Origin: Glycomyces artemisiae
GTDB lineage: Bacteria; Actinomycetota; Actinomycetes; Mycobacteriales; Micromonosporaceae
Assembly: GCF_003002955.1 (NCBI RefSeq)
Contig: NZ_PVTJ01000003.1
Coordinates: 248,001 to 312,000 of the forward strand
Direction: 5' to 3'
DNA: 64,000 bases
Shown: positions 43,001 to 50,438 of the stretch, one piece after another
How positions within the stretch are numbered: the stretch's first letter is position 1
How the letters are laid out: each line of letters opens with the position of its first letter
Position numbers and translations under genes: made by a program
Notes under the pieces: generated by a model
What the model was told of the DNA's origin: nothing
Database searches by the model: none
Seen by the model: only the letters and a program-made list of their open reading frames with translations

Positions 43001-43654
43001 GGGAAGCGCGTCCCAGTCGAATATGGAGCGTCCGGCGTAGCCGCGTTCGACCGAGCCGTCGAGGTTGTCCCAGTGGTTCAGCATCCGCAGCTTCAGGTCG
43101 GGGGTCTCGGTGGCGTCGAGGTCCGCGGGCGCGATGCCGTTCTGGAGCAGGCGGATCAGGTGGAACACGCCGTAGAGGACGCCCGCGGGGGCGTTCGCGG
43201 CCACGATGACGCGCTTGACGCGGCGGCCGGAGCGCTCGACGCGGATCGCGAAGCCCTCGGGTCCGAGGGCGTCGGCGTCGTCGATCCGCAGATGCGGCGA
43301 CGCGTCCGCGGTGCCGATGACGAGGGTGCCGTGCTCCCCCGACCAGCCGCTCGCGGGCTCGGTCCCGGTGAGGCCGGTGAGGGCACGGCGGACCTCGGCC
43401 TCGGCGTTGGCGATGCGCGGGTCGTCGCCGAAGGCGGCGACGCGTTTGAAGGCGGCCCGGAACTGGGCGAGGAGGCCGGGGTCGCTCGGCGGGCGGTAGC
43501 GGAGCCAGAGCGGCCCGTCGGGTCCCGGAGTCTCCTGCGCCTGCGCGGCCCAGGGCGATACGGCGGTGGCGAAGGCGAGGGCGCCCGCGGTCAGGGTGCC
43601 GGTCCGCAGCAGCCCGCGGCGCGTCGGCCGACCGGGCCCGTGTGGTGACGTCAT
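40019..43654 (-). CDS. Large secreted GH67 alpha-glucuronidase with duplicated C-terminal modules
   Basis: 1211 residues, against about 680-730 for usual GH67. The Tat-type signal RRGLLRTGTLTAGALAFATA ends near AQAQE. The catalytic part (about 40-720) contains the family text NHWDNLDGSVERGYAG (about 193), GGFLVKANSEGRPGP (about 318), VHEDFGDWAEYQHRVF (about 366) with the acid Glu, and QTKNGPIDFQVREP (about 395). The enzyme removes 4-O-methylglucuronic acid from the non-reducing end of aldouronic acids. The extra 490 residues hold two homologous modules (DAG, PGY, LTP, GYGW/GFGW, PaGrH pattern) around an NEW3/Ig-like domain. These resemble the N-terminal sandwich of rhamnogalacturonan acetylesterases and are likely sugar-binding. 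Confidence 0.93.
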   Translation of the reverse strand: MTSPHGPGRPTRRGLLRTGTLTAGALAFATAVSPWAAQAQETPGPDGPLWLRYRPPSDPGLLAQFRAAFKRVAAFGDDPRIANAEAEVRRALTGLTGTEPASGWSGEHGTLVIGTADASPHLRIDDADALGPEGFAIRVERSGRRVKRVIVAANAPAGVLYGVFHLIRLLQNGIAPADLDATETPDLKLRMLNHWDNLDGSVERGYAGRSIFDWDALPEISQRMTDYARLTASIGINAAVLNNVNADAAFIDAPMLAKLAPLCAMLATWGISPWLSLNYASPIVLTADDEDPITTADPADPQVQDWWAAKITEVKAAIPALGGFLVKANSEGRPGPLDYGRTHADGANMLARAVAPHEGLIVWRSFVHEDFGDWAEYQHRVFAPLDGEFDDNVIVQTKNGPIDFQVREPVHPLFGTLRNTNQMAELQITQEYTGQAGHAVYLAPMWREVLDFPTGGPGTGPTVAEIMAADRAGLAGVSNFGAGTPDDPGNWTGYDLGAANSYAFGRLAWSTRADPADLAAEWIRMTFGLGPDDTAAVAGILLDSWRTYEDYTSPLGMGYLSNPGGAHFDPDPVGTVTQSHHSTGAGTGFDRTVTTGTGFTGLYPDAWTEVYEDLDTVPDELLLFMHWVPYDHRLRSGATVIQHLYDTHFLGVERVREFADAWAGLAGRVDPERFAAVADAFAAQIGHATTWRDAIVAFFFDLGRVLDEDRSWTQVAVPGERVLVGGWGNRVAVEVTNASGEARELTARLAPAEGDWGAAVLDVPSRETATAVLPVEPPLNGWEGPVEVAITPEGTVLGGRGLRFLVAPAGQRCHLALDAGTDGSPVQPGYRRLTPATTWSEAQGFGWISGPTPNGRDRNVLEPLTADLVGHASACTLRITVPAGRHTAQLLIGDRGARCRPFTITAGDSETTTPDLPSGSFAWVDLDLDGGGPVDLRFEGIDDWWKLAALVIPDPDAPLPPVRVHAATAEPVWWTGGTYEILAAVANSGDADAEVRVEVAVPDGWASEPVTVTVAAESEQDIAVPVTAGPDPAIKRLALTVHADGTELETGRLVEVVAAPDPSGAALALDAGPDAESVLPGYAALTPESDWDADRGYGWNGPRPDARDRRNTDLLRRDLVVATVERTLDLAIPAGPHRVWILTGDPLTDSAVTVVSEGGAELGRSGPATLPSRAMTWFSFDLDGGRTASLTLTGSGLNQMWRIAALAVLPQ

Positions 43655-43722
43655 TGTCAACTCCCGTGTGAGGGTATGCGCTTTCTCAAGGTGTCGGGGA
43701 TCGTCGGTTGACGGAGCAGGGG

Positions 43723-44331
43723 CTAGGCGCGGGCGCGACGCCGTGCCGCGATGAGCGCGACGGCGAGCATGCCCGGTGCGATGACGATGAGCGGCAGGAA
43801 CATCCAGGCGACGACCGCGGCGACGCCGAGTCCGATGAGGACGTAGGCGGTGCCGACCGGGTCGGCGGCCGTGAGTACCGCGGCCTCGTGGAAGAGGTCG
43901 CGCCAGTCCGCGGACGGCTCCCACAGGGAGGCCGCTCGCGCCGCGACAGTCGCAATGACCAGGGCGAAGACCGCGCTGACGACCGCGAGGGGCGTCCCGC
44001 CGGGGACGAGGCCCTGGACGCCGAGCGCCACGTTCAGGCCGAGCAGTCCCACCGCGAGCGCGGTCAGTGCGCTTGCGGCCCAACCGGTCCGGAGGGCCCG
44101 CCAGGCGGCGGACAGGAGGTCGCCGAGGCCGTCGCCGTGGTCGGCGGCGTGGCGGTCGAGGTGGCGGGTGCCCGCGGCGACGGCCGCAAGGGCCGTCGCC
44201 AGCGGGAGCGACAGGGCGGTGACCACGAGGCCGACCACGATCATCTCGCCGAACAGGCCGAGCGCACCGCCGCCGAAGCGGACGAGGTATTCCGCCGGGG
44301 CCCGGCGCTTCGGGGCGGTGCGCGCGCTCAT
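43723..44331 (-). CDS. DUF624 (YesL-like) membrane protein
   Basis: 202 residues with about five membrane helices. The N-terminal RFGGGALGLFGEMIVVGLVVTALSLPLA matches the YesL/DUF624 family, which is almost always found within CUT1 sugar ABC operons; its function is unknown. ATG 44329-44331 overlaps the MalG stop as ATGA, so it is translationally coupled to the importer. The gap to GH67 downstream is 68 bases. Confidence 0.85.
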   Translation of the reverse strand: MSARTAPKRRAPAEYLVRFGGGALGLFGEMIVVGLVVTALSLPLATALAAVAAGTRHLDRHAADHGDGLGDLLSAAWRALRTGWAASALTALAVGLLGLNVALGVQGLVPGGTPLAVVSAVFALVIATVAARAASLWEPSADWRDLFHEAAVLTAADPVGTAYVLIGLGVAAVVAWMFLPLIVIAPGMLAVALIAARRRARA

Positions 44332-45182
44332 CCCTTGAGCCCCTGGGTGGCGACGCCGCCGACGAGCTGGCGCTGGAAGGCGAAGAAGAACAGCAGCACC
44401 GGCAGGAGCGCCAGGATCGCCATCGCCATCTGCGCGCCGTAGTCGGAGGTCGAGGTCTGGTCCACGTAGAGCCGCAGGGCGAGCGGCATCGTGTACATAC
44501 CGGGCTCCTTGAGGTACAGCAGCGGCCCGAAGAAGTCGTTCCACGACCAGATGAACGCGAAGATCGCGGAGGTGACGAGCGCGGGCTTCATGAGCGGCAG
44601 GATGATCGAGAAGAAGATCCGGGGGTGGCCCGCGCCGTCGATGACGGCGGCCTCGTCGAGTTCGCGCGGCAGGCCGCGGATGAACTGGATCATCAGGAAC
44701 ACGAAGAACGCGTCGGTGGCGAGGAACTTGCCGAGGAGCAGCGGCCAGTACGTGTTGATCATGCCGAGGTTGTTGAACACGATGTACTGCGGGATGATCA
44801 CGACGTGGAACGGCAGGAGCATCGTGGCGATCATGCACACGAAGAAGAGGTTCCGGCCGCGGAAGGCCACGCGCGCGAACGCGTAGGCCGCGAGCGAGCA
44901 CGACAGCAGGATGCCGACGACTGAGCCCGCGGCGAGGACCAGCGAGTTGAGGACGAAGGTCCAGAAGGAGATCCCGCCGATGCCTTCGAGGGCCTTCGCG
45001 TAGTTCTGGAAGCCCCCGTTCGCGGGCAGGAGGCTCACTTCGCCGATGATCTCGCTGCTCGGCTTGAAGGAGCTCATGAGCATCCACACCGCGGGGTAGA
45101 GGATGACCACGAGCACCGCGAGCGCGAAGGCGTGGAACAGGATCGAGCCGCGGGTGCGGCGTGCGTTCTTCGTTCGGCTCAT
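44328..45182 (-). CDS. Aldouronate/xylo-oligosaccharide ABC permease (MalG-like)
   Basis: A 284-residue inner-membrane permease with six helices. The EAA loop is ELDEAAVIDGAGHPRIFFSI, and HVVIIPQYIVFNNLGMINTYW is standard for MalG homologues. ATGA overlap with the MalF gene upstream and with DUF624 downstream. By context it imports the oligosaccharides released by the GH67/GH43 enzymes. Confidence 0.93.
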   Translation of the reverse strand: MSRTKNARRTRGSILFHAFALAVLVVILYPAVWMLMSSFKPSSEIIGEVSLLPANGGFQNYAKALEGIGGISFWTFVLNSLVLAAGSVVGILLSCSLAAYAFARVAFRGRNLFFVCMIATMLLPFHVVIIPQYIVFNNLGMINTYWPLLLGKFLATDAFFVFLMIQFIRGLPRELDEAAVIDGAGHPRIFFSIILPLMKPALVTSAIFAFIWSWNDFFGPLLYLKEPGMYTMPLALRLYVDQTSTSDYGAQMAMAILALLPVLLFFFAFQRQLVGGVATQGLKG

Positions 45183-46093
45183 CGGTCGTCTCCCGAGTAG
45201 TGCACCCACGATTTCGAGCTGCGGAACAGCAGGAGGCTGATGAGCCCGACGACGATCACGAGCACCCAGGCCATCGCGGACGCGTACCCCATCTGGAAGT
45301 CGCGGAAGCCGCGGAAGTAGAGGTACAGCGTGTAGAACAGGGTCGACTGGGCGGGGCCGCCCGAGCCGTTGGAGATGATGAACGCGGAGTTGAAGATCTG
45401 GAACGCGTGGATCGTCTCCAGCAGGAGGTTGAAGAACAGCACCGGGGACAGCAGCGGGATGGTGATGTTCCAGAAGCGGCGCACGGGTCCGGCGCCGTCC
45501 ACTTCGGCGGCCTCGTACATCTCGGTCGGGACCTGCTTCAGGCCCGCGAGGAAGATGACCATGGGGGCGCCGAACTGCCACACGGTGAGCAGGATGAGCA
45601 TCGGGAGCGTGCGGCCGGGGTCGCCGACCCAGCCGCCCGCCGACGCGTCGGGGCCGCCGAAGACGGCGCCGATCTGCGCCACGATGCCCTCGTCGATGAA
45701 CATGGCCTTCCAGACGATCGCGATCGACACGCTGCCGCCGATGAGCGAGGGCAGGTAGTAGGCCGACCGGTAGAAGCCCTGGCCGCGCCGGGAGTTGTGC
45801 AGGAGCATGGCGACTCCCAGCGCGGCGGCGAGCTTGATCGGGGTGCCGAAGACGACGTACAGGGCGGTGACCTTGGCGGCCTGGTGGAAGTTCGAGTCCG
45901 TCAGGAGCCTTTGGTAGTTCTCGATGCCGATGAACTCGGGGGCGGTGAAGAGGTTGTAGTCGGTGAACGAGAGGTACAGGGAGGCGATCATCGGCCCGGC
46001 GGTGAGGCCGAGGAACCCGATGAGCCAAGGGGAGAGGAACGCGTATCCGGCGCGGGTGGAGCGGTCGCGGGCGCGTTGGCGCGTCGCGGTCAT
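45179..46093 (-). CDS. Aldouronate/xylo-oligosaccharide ABC permease (MalF-like)
   Basis: A 304-residue inner-membrane permease with six helices. YAFLSPWLIGFLGLTAGPM is the first, and the EAA loop is YEAAEVDGAGPVRRFWNITI. The start codon overlaps the stop of the binding-protein gene (ATGA, 46090-46093), so expression is coupled. No ATPase is encoded in the operon. The sugar specificity is inferred from the neighbouring GH67, GH43 and GH2 enzymes. Confidence 0.93.
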   Translation of the reverse strand: MTATRQRARDRSTRAGYAFLSPWLIGFLGLTAGPMIASLYLSFTDYNLFTAPEFIGIENYQRLLTDSNFHQAAKVTALYVVFGTPIKLAAALGVAMLLHNSRRGQGFYRSAYYLPSLIGGSVSIAIVWKAMFIDEGIVAQIGAVFGGPDASAGGWVGDPGRTLPMLILLTVWQFGAPMVIFLAGLKQVPTEMYEAAEVDGAGPVRRFWNITIPLLSPVLFFNLLLETIHAFQIFNSAFIISNGSGGPAQSTLFYTLYLYFRGFRDFQMGYASAMAWVLVIVVGLISLLLFRSSKSWVHYSGDDR

Positions 46094-47379
46094 CCGAGGA
46101 GCATGTCCATTTCGGCGAACAGCTCTTCGGCGAGCTGCTCGGTGTCGATGTCGCCGTAGAGGAGCTGCTCGTGGAGCTCGCCCCACTTGGCCTCGATGGA
46201 GCCGTAGCCGGAGGGCAGGAGCGGGTAGCTCTCGGTGATCTCGTCCGCGACGGCGTCGAGGTAGCCGAAGTCGACGGAGTCGGAGACGGACTGCTCGACG
46301 GCGGCGCGGCCCTCCTCGGTGGGCGGCGCGCCGAGGGAGGCGCCGAAGATGGCCTTGACCTCGGGCGAGTTCGCGAGGAAGTCGACGAGGACGGCGGAGG
46401 CGTCGGGCTGGTCGGAGTTCGCGGCGACCGACAGGAGCATGCTCGGGTGGTCGGCGAGCACGTGCTGGCCGTTCTCGGTGGGGGCCTGGACCATGCCGAT
46501 GTTCTCGGTGCCGATGTCGCTCATGGCCTGGGCGACGGTGGTGGAGAAGTTGAACCAGAGCGCGGCCTCGCCGCCGAGGAAGCCGCCGAGCGGGTCGAGG
46601 GCGACGGTGCGCTCGATCGGGTAGAAGTCGCCGTTGTCGCGCAGGTCGGCGACGGAGTCGAGGTAGTCGACGACGTCCTGCTCCTCGAAGGCCGGGCGGC
46701 CGTCCTCGGTGAAGACGGGCTCGCCCTCCTGCATGCGGGAGTAGATGAAGCCGGGGAGGCCGCCGGTGTAGTCGGAGGCGCCGTAGATCCTGGGATCGTG
46801 CGAGGCCCCGGCCTGGTTCACCTGGAGCACATAGGCTTCGAGGTCGTCGAGGGTCATGTCGTCGGTCGGGTAGGGGACGCCGAGCTCGTCGAGCAGGTCC
46901 TTGTTGTACATCATGGACCAGGCGTTGTAGCCCATCGGGACGCCCACGAGCTGGTCGTCGACGGTGCCGGACTCCAGGAGGGTGTCGGCGTAGCCGCTGG
47001 TGTCGAGCAGGCCGCCCTGGTAGGCGCCGAGGTCGAGGAACAGGCCCTTGTCGGCGTACTCGCCGAGGTAGCCGGCGTCCATCATGAGGACGTCGGGGAG
47101 GGCCTGGCCGGCGGCCTCGGTGTTGCGGGCGGTCCAGTAGTCGCCCCAGGCGTTGAAGTTGCGCACGACCTCGACGTTCGGGTACTCCTCGTTGAACAGG
47201 TCGAGGGCCTGGTTCATCCAGTCGGCGCGCTCTTCGTTGCCCCACCAGGTGAAGGTGATCTCGGCTTCGGTGTCGGCGGCGAACGAGGTGGCGGCCTCGT
47301 GGGTGCCGCCGTTCGAGCACGCGGCGAGCCCGAGCGCCGCTGCGGCGCCGAGGGCCGCGAGCGTCTTCGTTCTTGACAT
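46090..47379 (-). CDS. Aldouronate/xylo-oligosaccharide ABC solute-binding lipoprotein
   Basis: 429 residues. Signal MSRTKTLAALGAAAALGLAAC with lipobox LAAC. The mature protein is a family 1 binding protein: ITFTWWGNEERADWMNQALD, VLMMDAGYLGEYADKG and GVPMGYNAWSMMYNKDLLDE. It captures the sugar outside the cell and passes it to the coupled permeases. GAGGAGG lies 4-5 bases before the ATG. First gene of the operon; two palindromic operators lie 39-83 bases upstream. Confidence 0.93.
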   Translation of the reverse strand: MSRTKTLAALGAAAALGLAACSNGGTHEAATSFAADTEAEITFTWWGNEERADWMNQALDLFNEEYPNVEVVRNFNAWGDYWTARNTEAAGQALPDVLMMDAGYLGEYADKGLFLDLGAYQGGLLDTSGYADTLLESGTVDDQLVGVPMGYNAWSMMYNKDLLDELGVPYPTDDMTLDDLEAYVLQVNQAGASHDPRIYGASDYTGGLPGFIYSRMQEGEPVFTEDGRPAFEEQDVVDYLDSVADLRDNGDFYPIERTVALDPLGGFLGGEAALWFNFSTTVAQAMSDIGTENIGMVQAPTENGQHVLADHPSMLLSVAANSDQPDASAVLVDFLANSPEVKAIFGASLGAPPTEEGRAAVEQSVSDSVDFGYLDAVADEITESYPLLPSGYGSIEAKWGELHEQLLYGDIDTEQLAEELFAEMDMLLG

Positions 47380-47417
47380 GGATCCTCCTCAGTGGCTGGA
47401 CTGGTGGCGTGCCGGGG

Positions 47418-47435
47418 TAGTTCAGCGTTGAACTA
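47418..47435. promoter_or_regulatory. Xylan-regulon LacI operator, copy 1
   Basis: TAGTTCAGCGTTGAACTA, arms TAGTTCA/TGAACTA with a four-base centre, lies in the leader of the importer operon. It is the same site as copies 2 and 3. Confidence 0.85.
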
Positions 47436-47444
47436 AGGCGGATC

Positions 47445-47462
47445 CAGTTCAACGCTGAACTA
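47445..47462. promoter_or_regulatory. Xylan-regulon LacI operator, copy 2
   Basis: CAGTTCAACGCTGAACTA, 27 bases from copy 1 and its near reverse complement. The two probably flank or cover the promoter of the importer/GH67/GH43 operon; no clear -35/-10 pair could be assigned. Confidence 0.85.
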
Positions 47463-47519
47463 TTTTGGCGAACGCTATCACACACCCCTCGCGAGGGGCA
47501 ACGGCCGATATGGAACGGG

Positions 47520-49337
47520 CTAGTCCCCGCGCACGAGCGCGCGCAGCCGCTCCATGGGGAGCTTCGGCTCCCGCTCGGCCGTGAGCAGGCCGTTGACCTC
47601 CTGGAGCGTGTCCGTCAGCTGCGTCCAGCACCAGCCCGCGAGCCCGGCGCGGCGGCCGCGGCCGATCGAGGCGCCCTGGACGGCGCGGAGGATGTCGCCG
47701 ACGCGGCGGTCGAAGTCCTCGGCGCTCGAAGCCTCGGAGTAGCCCCACGCCTCCTCGGATGCGGCGCCGGGCGCCCACTTGACGCCGCCGAACTCGGTGA
47801 GCATCACGGGCTCGCCGCGGTCCTCGGTGCCGTCCAGGCGGATGCGCCGGCCCGACGGGCCGATCCCTTCGAGGGAGGCCCGCAGGGCGGCTTCGGGCAC
47901 GTCGTAGCGTGCGGTGAGGACCGCGCCCTCGGACTCGTAGTCGTGGACGGTCCACAGGTCGGAGGTGCCGAGCTCCCAGCCGTCGTTGGAGATGACCGGC
48001 CGCGTCGGGTCGAGGGCCTTCGTCAGGTGGTAGAGCGCCTCGGCGAACGCGCGCTGGTCCGCGCGGGACGCGAGGTGCTGCACGCCCCAGGACTCGTTGA
48101 GCGGCACCCAGGTCACGATCGACGGGTGCGAGGCGTCGCGGCGCACCGCCTCGGTCCACTCGCGGGTCGTGCGGACCACGGCCTCGTCGGAGAACGTGTA
48201 GGTCGCGGGCATCTCGCCCCAGACGAGGAGCCCGAGCCGGTCGGCGTGGTACAGGAAGCGCGGGTCCTCGATCTTCTGGTGGACGCGCACGGAGTTGAAG
48301 CCGAGCTCGGCGATGAGCTCCGCCTCCCGCCGCAGCGCCGGCTCGGGGGCGGCGAGGTGCGTGTCGGGCCAGTAGCCCTGGCTCAGTACGGAACGCAGCA
48401 CCACGGGCCGGTCGTTGACGAGGAACCGGCCGTCGGCGACGGCGACCGAGCGGAGGCCGAGGTAGCTCGCCACGGCGTCGTCCCCCACGGCGATCCACGC
48501 GTCGAGGAGCGTCGGCGACTCGGGCCGCCACAGCAGCTGCTCGTAGTGCTGGCCGTTCTCCTGCCCCGCGAGGGGGACGGTGACGGCGACCTGGGCGCCC
48601 CCGGCGCGGGCCTCGGCCTCGCCGATCACCTCGCCCTCGTGGGCGATCCGCACGCGCACGGCGGCGTCAGTGCGGCGGTTCAGGGTCACCTGCGCGGTGG
48701 CGGTGCCGCGGGTGAGGTCGGAGGTCCAGCGGATGCCGGTGATGTGCAGTGCCGCAACGGATTCGAGCCACACGGGCTGCCAGATGCCGGTGGTGCGGTG
48801 GTACCAGATCGCGTGCGGCGACTCGTGCCAGTCCTGCTTGCCGCGCGGCTGCGCGATGTCGAGCGGGTCGTCCTCGGCGCGCACGACCAGGACGCCCGGC
48901 CCCTCGCCGAGGTGGTCGGTGAGGTCGAGCGCGAACGGCGTGTGCCCGCCCTCGTGGGACCCGACCAGGCGCCCGTCGAGCCACACGCTCGCGCGGTAGT
49001 CGACGGCGCCGAAGTGGACGATCAGGCGGCGGCCCGCCTCGTGCCCGACCGCGGCGAGGTCCGCGGCGGCGAGTTCGCGGCGGTACCAGACGACCGGGTG
49101 GAACCCGGTCTCCCCGACCCCGGACGCCGCGGACTCAGGCGGGTACGGGACGGTGATCGACCGCGGCAGCGCCCGGCCGTCGCACCACCCCTCCGCGAGG
49201 CCCCGGTCCTCGTCGTCGTGGGCGAAGCCCCACTCCCCGCTCAGGTCGAGGAACGACTCCCGCAGCAGCTGCGGGCGCGGGCGGGCGACCTCCTGGCGGC
49301 TCGCGCGGATGCCGGACACCGGCGACTGGTTCTTCAT
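47520..49337 (-). CDS. GH2-family glycosidase (beta-glucuronidase/beta-galactosidase-like)
   Basis: 605 residues, no signal peptide, so cytosolic. It has a sugar-binding jelly roll (about 30-200, VHFGAVDYRASVWLDGRLVG), an Ig-like domain (about 205-300) and a TIM barrel (about 305-605). The acid/base Glu is in WVPLNESWGVQHL and the nucleophile Glu in VMLTEFGGVKW. It probably hydrolyses imported oligosaccharides. In this setting a beta-glucuronidase, beta-galactosidase or arabinopyranosidase role is possible; the barrel alone does not decide. It is transcribed from the shared divergent region with the LacI gene and controlled by operator copy 3. Confidence 0.88.
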   Translation of the reverse strand: MKNQSPVSGIRASRQEVARPRPQLLRESFLDLSGEWGFAHDDEDRGLAEGWCDGRALPRSITVPYPPESAASGVGETGFHPVVWYRRELAAADLAAVGHEAGRRLIVHFGAVDYRASVWLDGRLVGSHEGGHTPFALDLTDHLGEGPGVLVVRAEDDPLDIAQPRGKQDWHESPHAIWYHRTTGIWQPVWLESVAALHITGIRWTSDLTRGTATAQVTLNRRTDAAVRVRIAHEGEVIGEAEARAGGAQVAVTVPLAGQENGQHYEQLLWRPESPTLLDAWIAVGDDAVASYLGLRSVAVADGRFLVNDRPVVLRSVLSQGYWPDTHLAAPEPALRREAELIAELGFNSVRVHQKIEDPRFLYHADRLGLLVWGEMPATYTFSDEAVVRTTREWTEAVRRDASHPSIVTWVPLNESWGVQHLASRADQRAFAEALYHLTKALDPTRPVISNDGWELGTSDLWTVHDYESEGAVLTARYDVPEAALRASLEGIGPSGRRIRLDGTEDRGEPVMLTEFGGVKWAPGAASEEAWGYSEASSAEDFDRRVGDILRAVQGASIGRGRRAGLAGWCWTQLTDTLQEVNGLLTAEREPKLPMERLRALVRGD

Positions 49338-49359
49338 GTTCGCGACTCCCTCATCGGTC

Positions 49360-49377
49360 TAGTTCAACGTTGAATGT
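49360..49377. promoter_or_regulatory. Xylan-regulon LacI operator, copy 3
   Basis: TAGTTCAACGTTGAATGT with perfect core TTCAACGTTGAA. It lies between the divergent GH2 and LacI genes and overlaps the -35 box of the LacI promoter, consistent with autoregulation and control of GH2. Confidence 0.85.
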
Positions 49378-49397
49378 ACCAGCCGGGCCGCTATCAT
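49370..49397 (+). promoter_or_regulatory. Promoter of the LacI gene
   Basis: TTGAAT (49370-49375) and TATCAT (49392-49397) with a 16-base spacer. Transcription would start near 49404, giving a leader of about 36 bases. The -35 box is part of operator copy 3. Confidence 0.65.
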
Positions 49398-49439
49398 CGA
49401 CTGAGCGTTTTCGCGCCCCGTCATAACAGAGAGACTCCC

Positions 49440-50438
49440 ATGGCCCAACCTCGCGTCACCCTCGCCGACATCGCCGCGCGCGTGGGCGTCAGCCCGAAGA
49501 CCGTGTCGAACGTCGTCAACAACACCGGCTGGGTCGGCGCCGAGGTCCGCGAGAAGGTCCTGGTCGCGATCGAGGAGCTGGGCTACCGGCCGAACCTCGC
49601 CGCGCGCCAGCTCCGCCGCGGCTCCAGCGGGGTGCTCGCGCTCGCGCTGCCGACGCTCGCCGAGCCGTACTTCGCCGAGCTGGCGTCGGTCTTCGTCGAC
49701 GTCGCCCGCGACCGCAACCTCACCGTCCTGGTCTCCCAGACCGGCGGCGCGCGCGAACGCGAACTGGAGGCCCTCGACGGCACCGGGCTGCCCGCCATCG
49801 ACGGACTCATCTTGAGCCCCTTGGGACTCGACGCCGCCGATGTGGAGCAGCGGCGCCGGGACGTCTCGCTCGTCCTCGTCGGCGAGCACGGCGAGCGCAT
49901 CGCGGGCGAGCGGGAGCATCACGTCGGCATCGACAACGTCGCCGCCGCGGCCGCCGCCACCGCCGAGCTGATCGCCCAGGGCTGCACCAGGATCGCCACC
50001 ATCGGCGTCCAGGACGAGGGTCCGATGGAGACCTCCCGCGACCGCTTCGACGGCTACGCGCTGGCCCTGCGCCGCGCCGGGATCGCACCGGACGACGCGC
50101 TGACCGGGCACGTCCAGGAGTTCAACCGCGCCGAGGGCGCCCGCGCGGCGCAGCGGCTCCTCGACGCGGGCGCCTCGTTCGACGGTCTCCTGTGCTTCAA
50201 CGATTCCCTGGCGCTGGGGGCGCTGTACACGCTCGGCGTGCGGGGCCTCGCCGTCCCGGAGCAGGTGCGCGTCATGGGGTTCGACGACATCGCCGACGGC
50301 CGCTACTCGATCCCCGCGTTCTCGACCGTGGCCCCGGGCCGCGAGGCCCTCGCCAACCGCGTGCTCGACATCATCGCCGCGCCCGACAAGGACGACCCGG
50401 GACACCACGAGGTGCCGTTCTCGATCGTGGTCCGCTAG
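49440..50438 (+). CDS. LacI-family repressor of the xylan-utilisation genes
   Basis: 332 residues. HTH VTLADIAARVGVSPKTVSNV (residues 6-25), hinge YRPNLAARQLRRG, and a sensor domain with FDDIADGRYSIPAFSTVAPG near the end. ATG 49440 has GAGAG upstream; the earlier in-frame ATG at 49374 would lie inside the promoter/operator. The gene is divergent from GH2. Its stop shares CTAG with the convergent MFS gene. By position it recognises the TAGTTCA-N4-TGAACTA sites and responds to a xylan-derived sugar. Confidence 0.93.
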   Translation: MAQPRVTLADIAARVGVSPKTVSNVVNNTGWVGAEVREKVLVAIEELGYRPNLAARQLRRGSSGVLALALPTLAEPYFAELASVFVDVARDRNLTVLVSQTGGARERELEALDGTGLPAIDGLILSPLGLDAADVEQRRRDVSLVLVGEHGERIAGEREHHVGIDNVAAAAAATAELIAQGCTRIATIGVQDEGPMETSRDRFDGYALALRRAGIAPDDALTGHVQEFNRAEGARAAQRLLDAGASFDGLLCFNDSLALGALYTLGVRGLAVPEQVRVMGFDDIADGRYSIPAFSTVAPGREALANRVLDIIAAPDKDDPGHHEVPFSIVVR

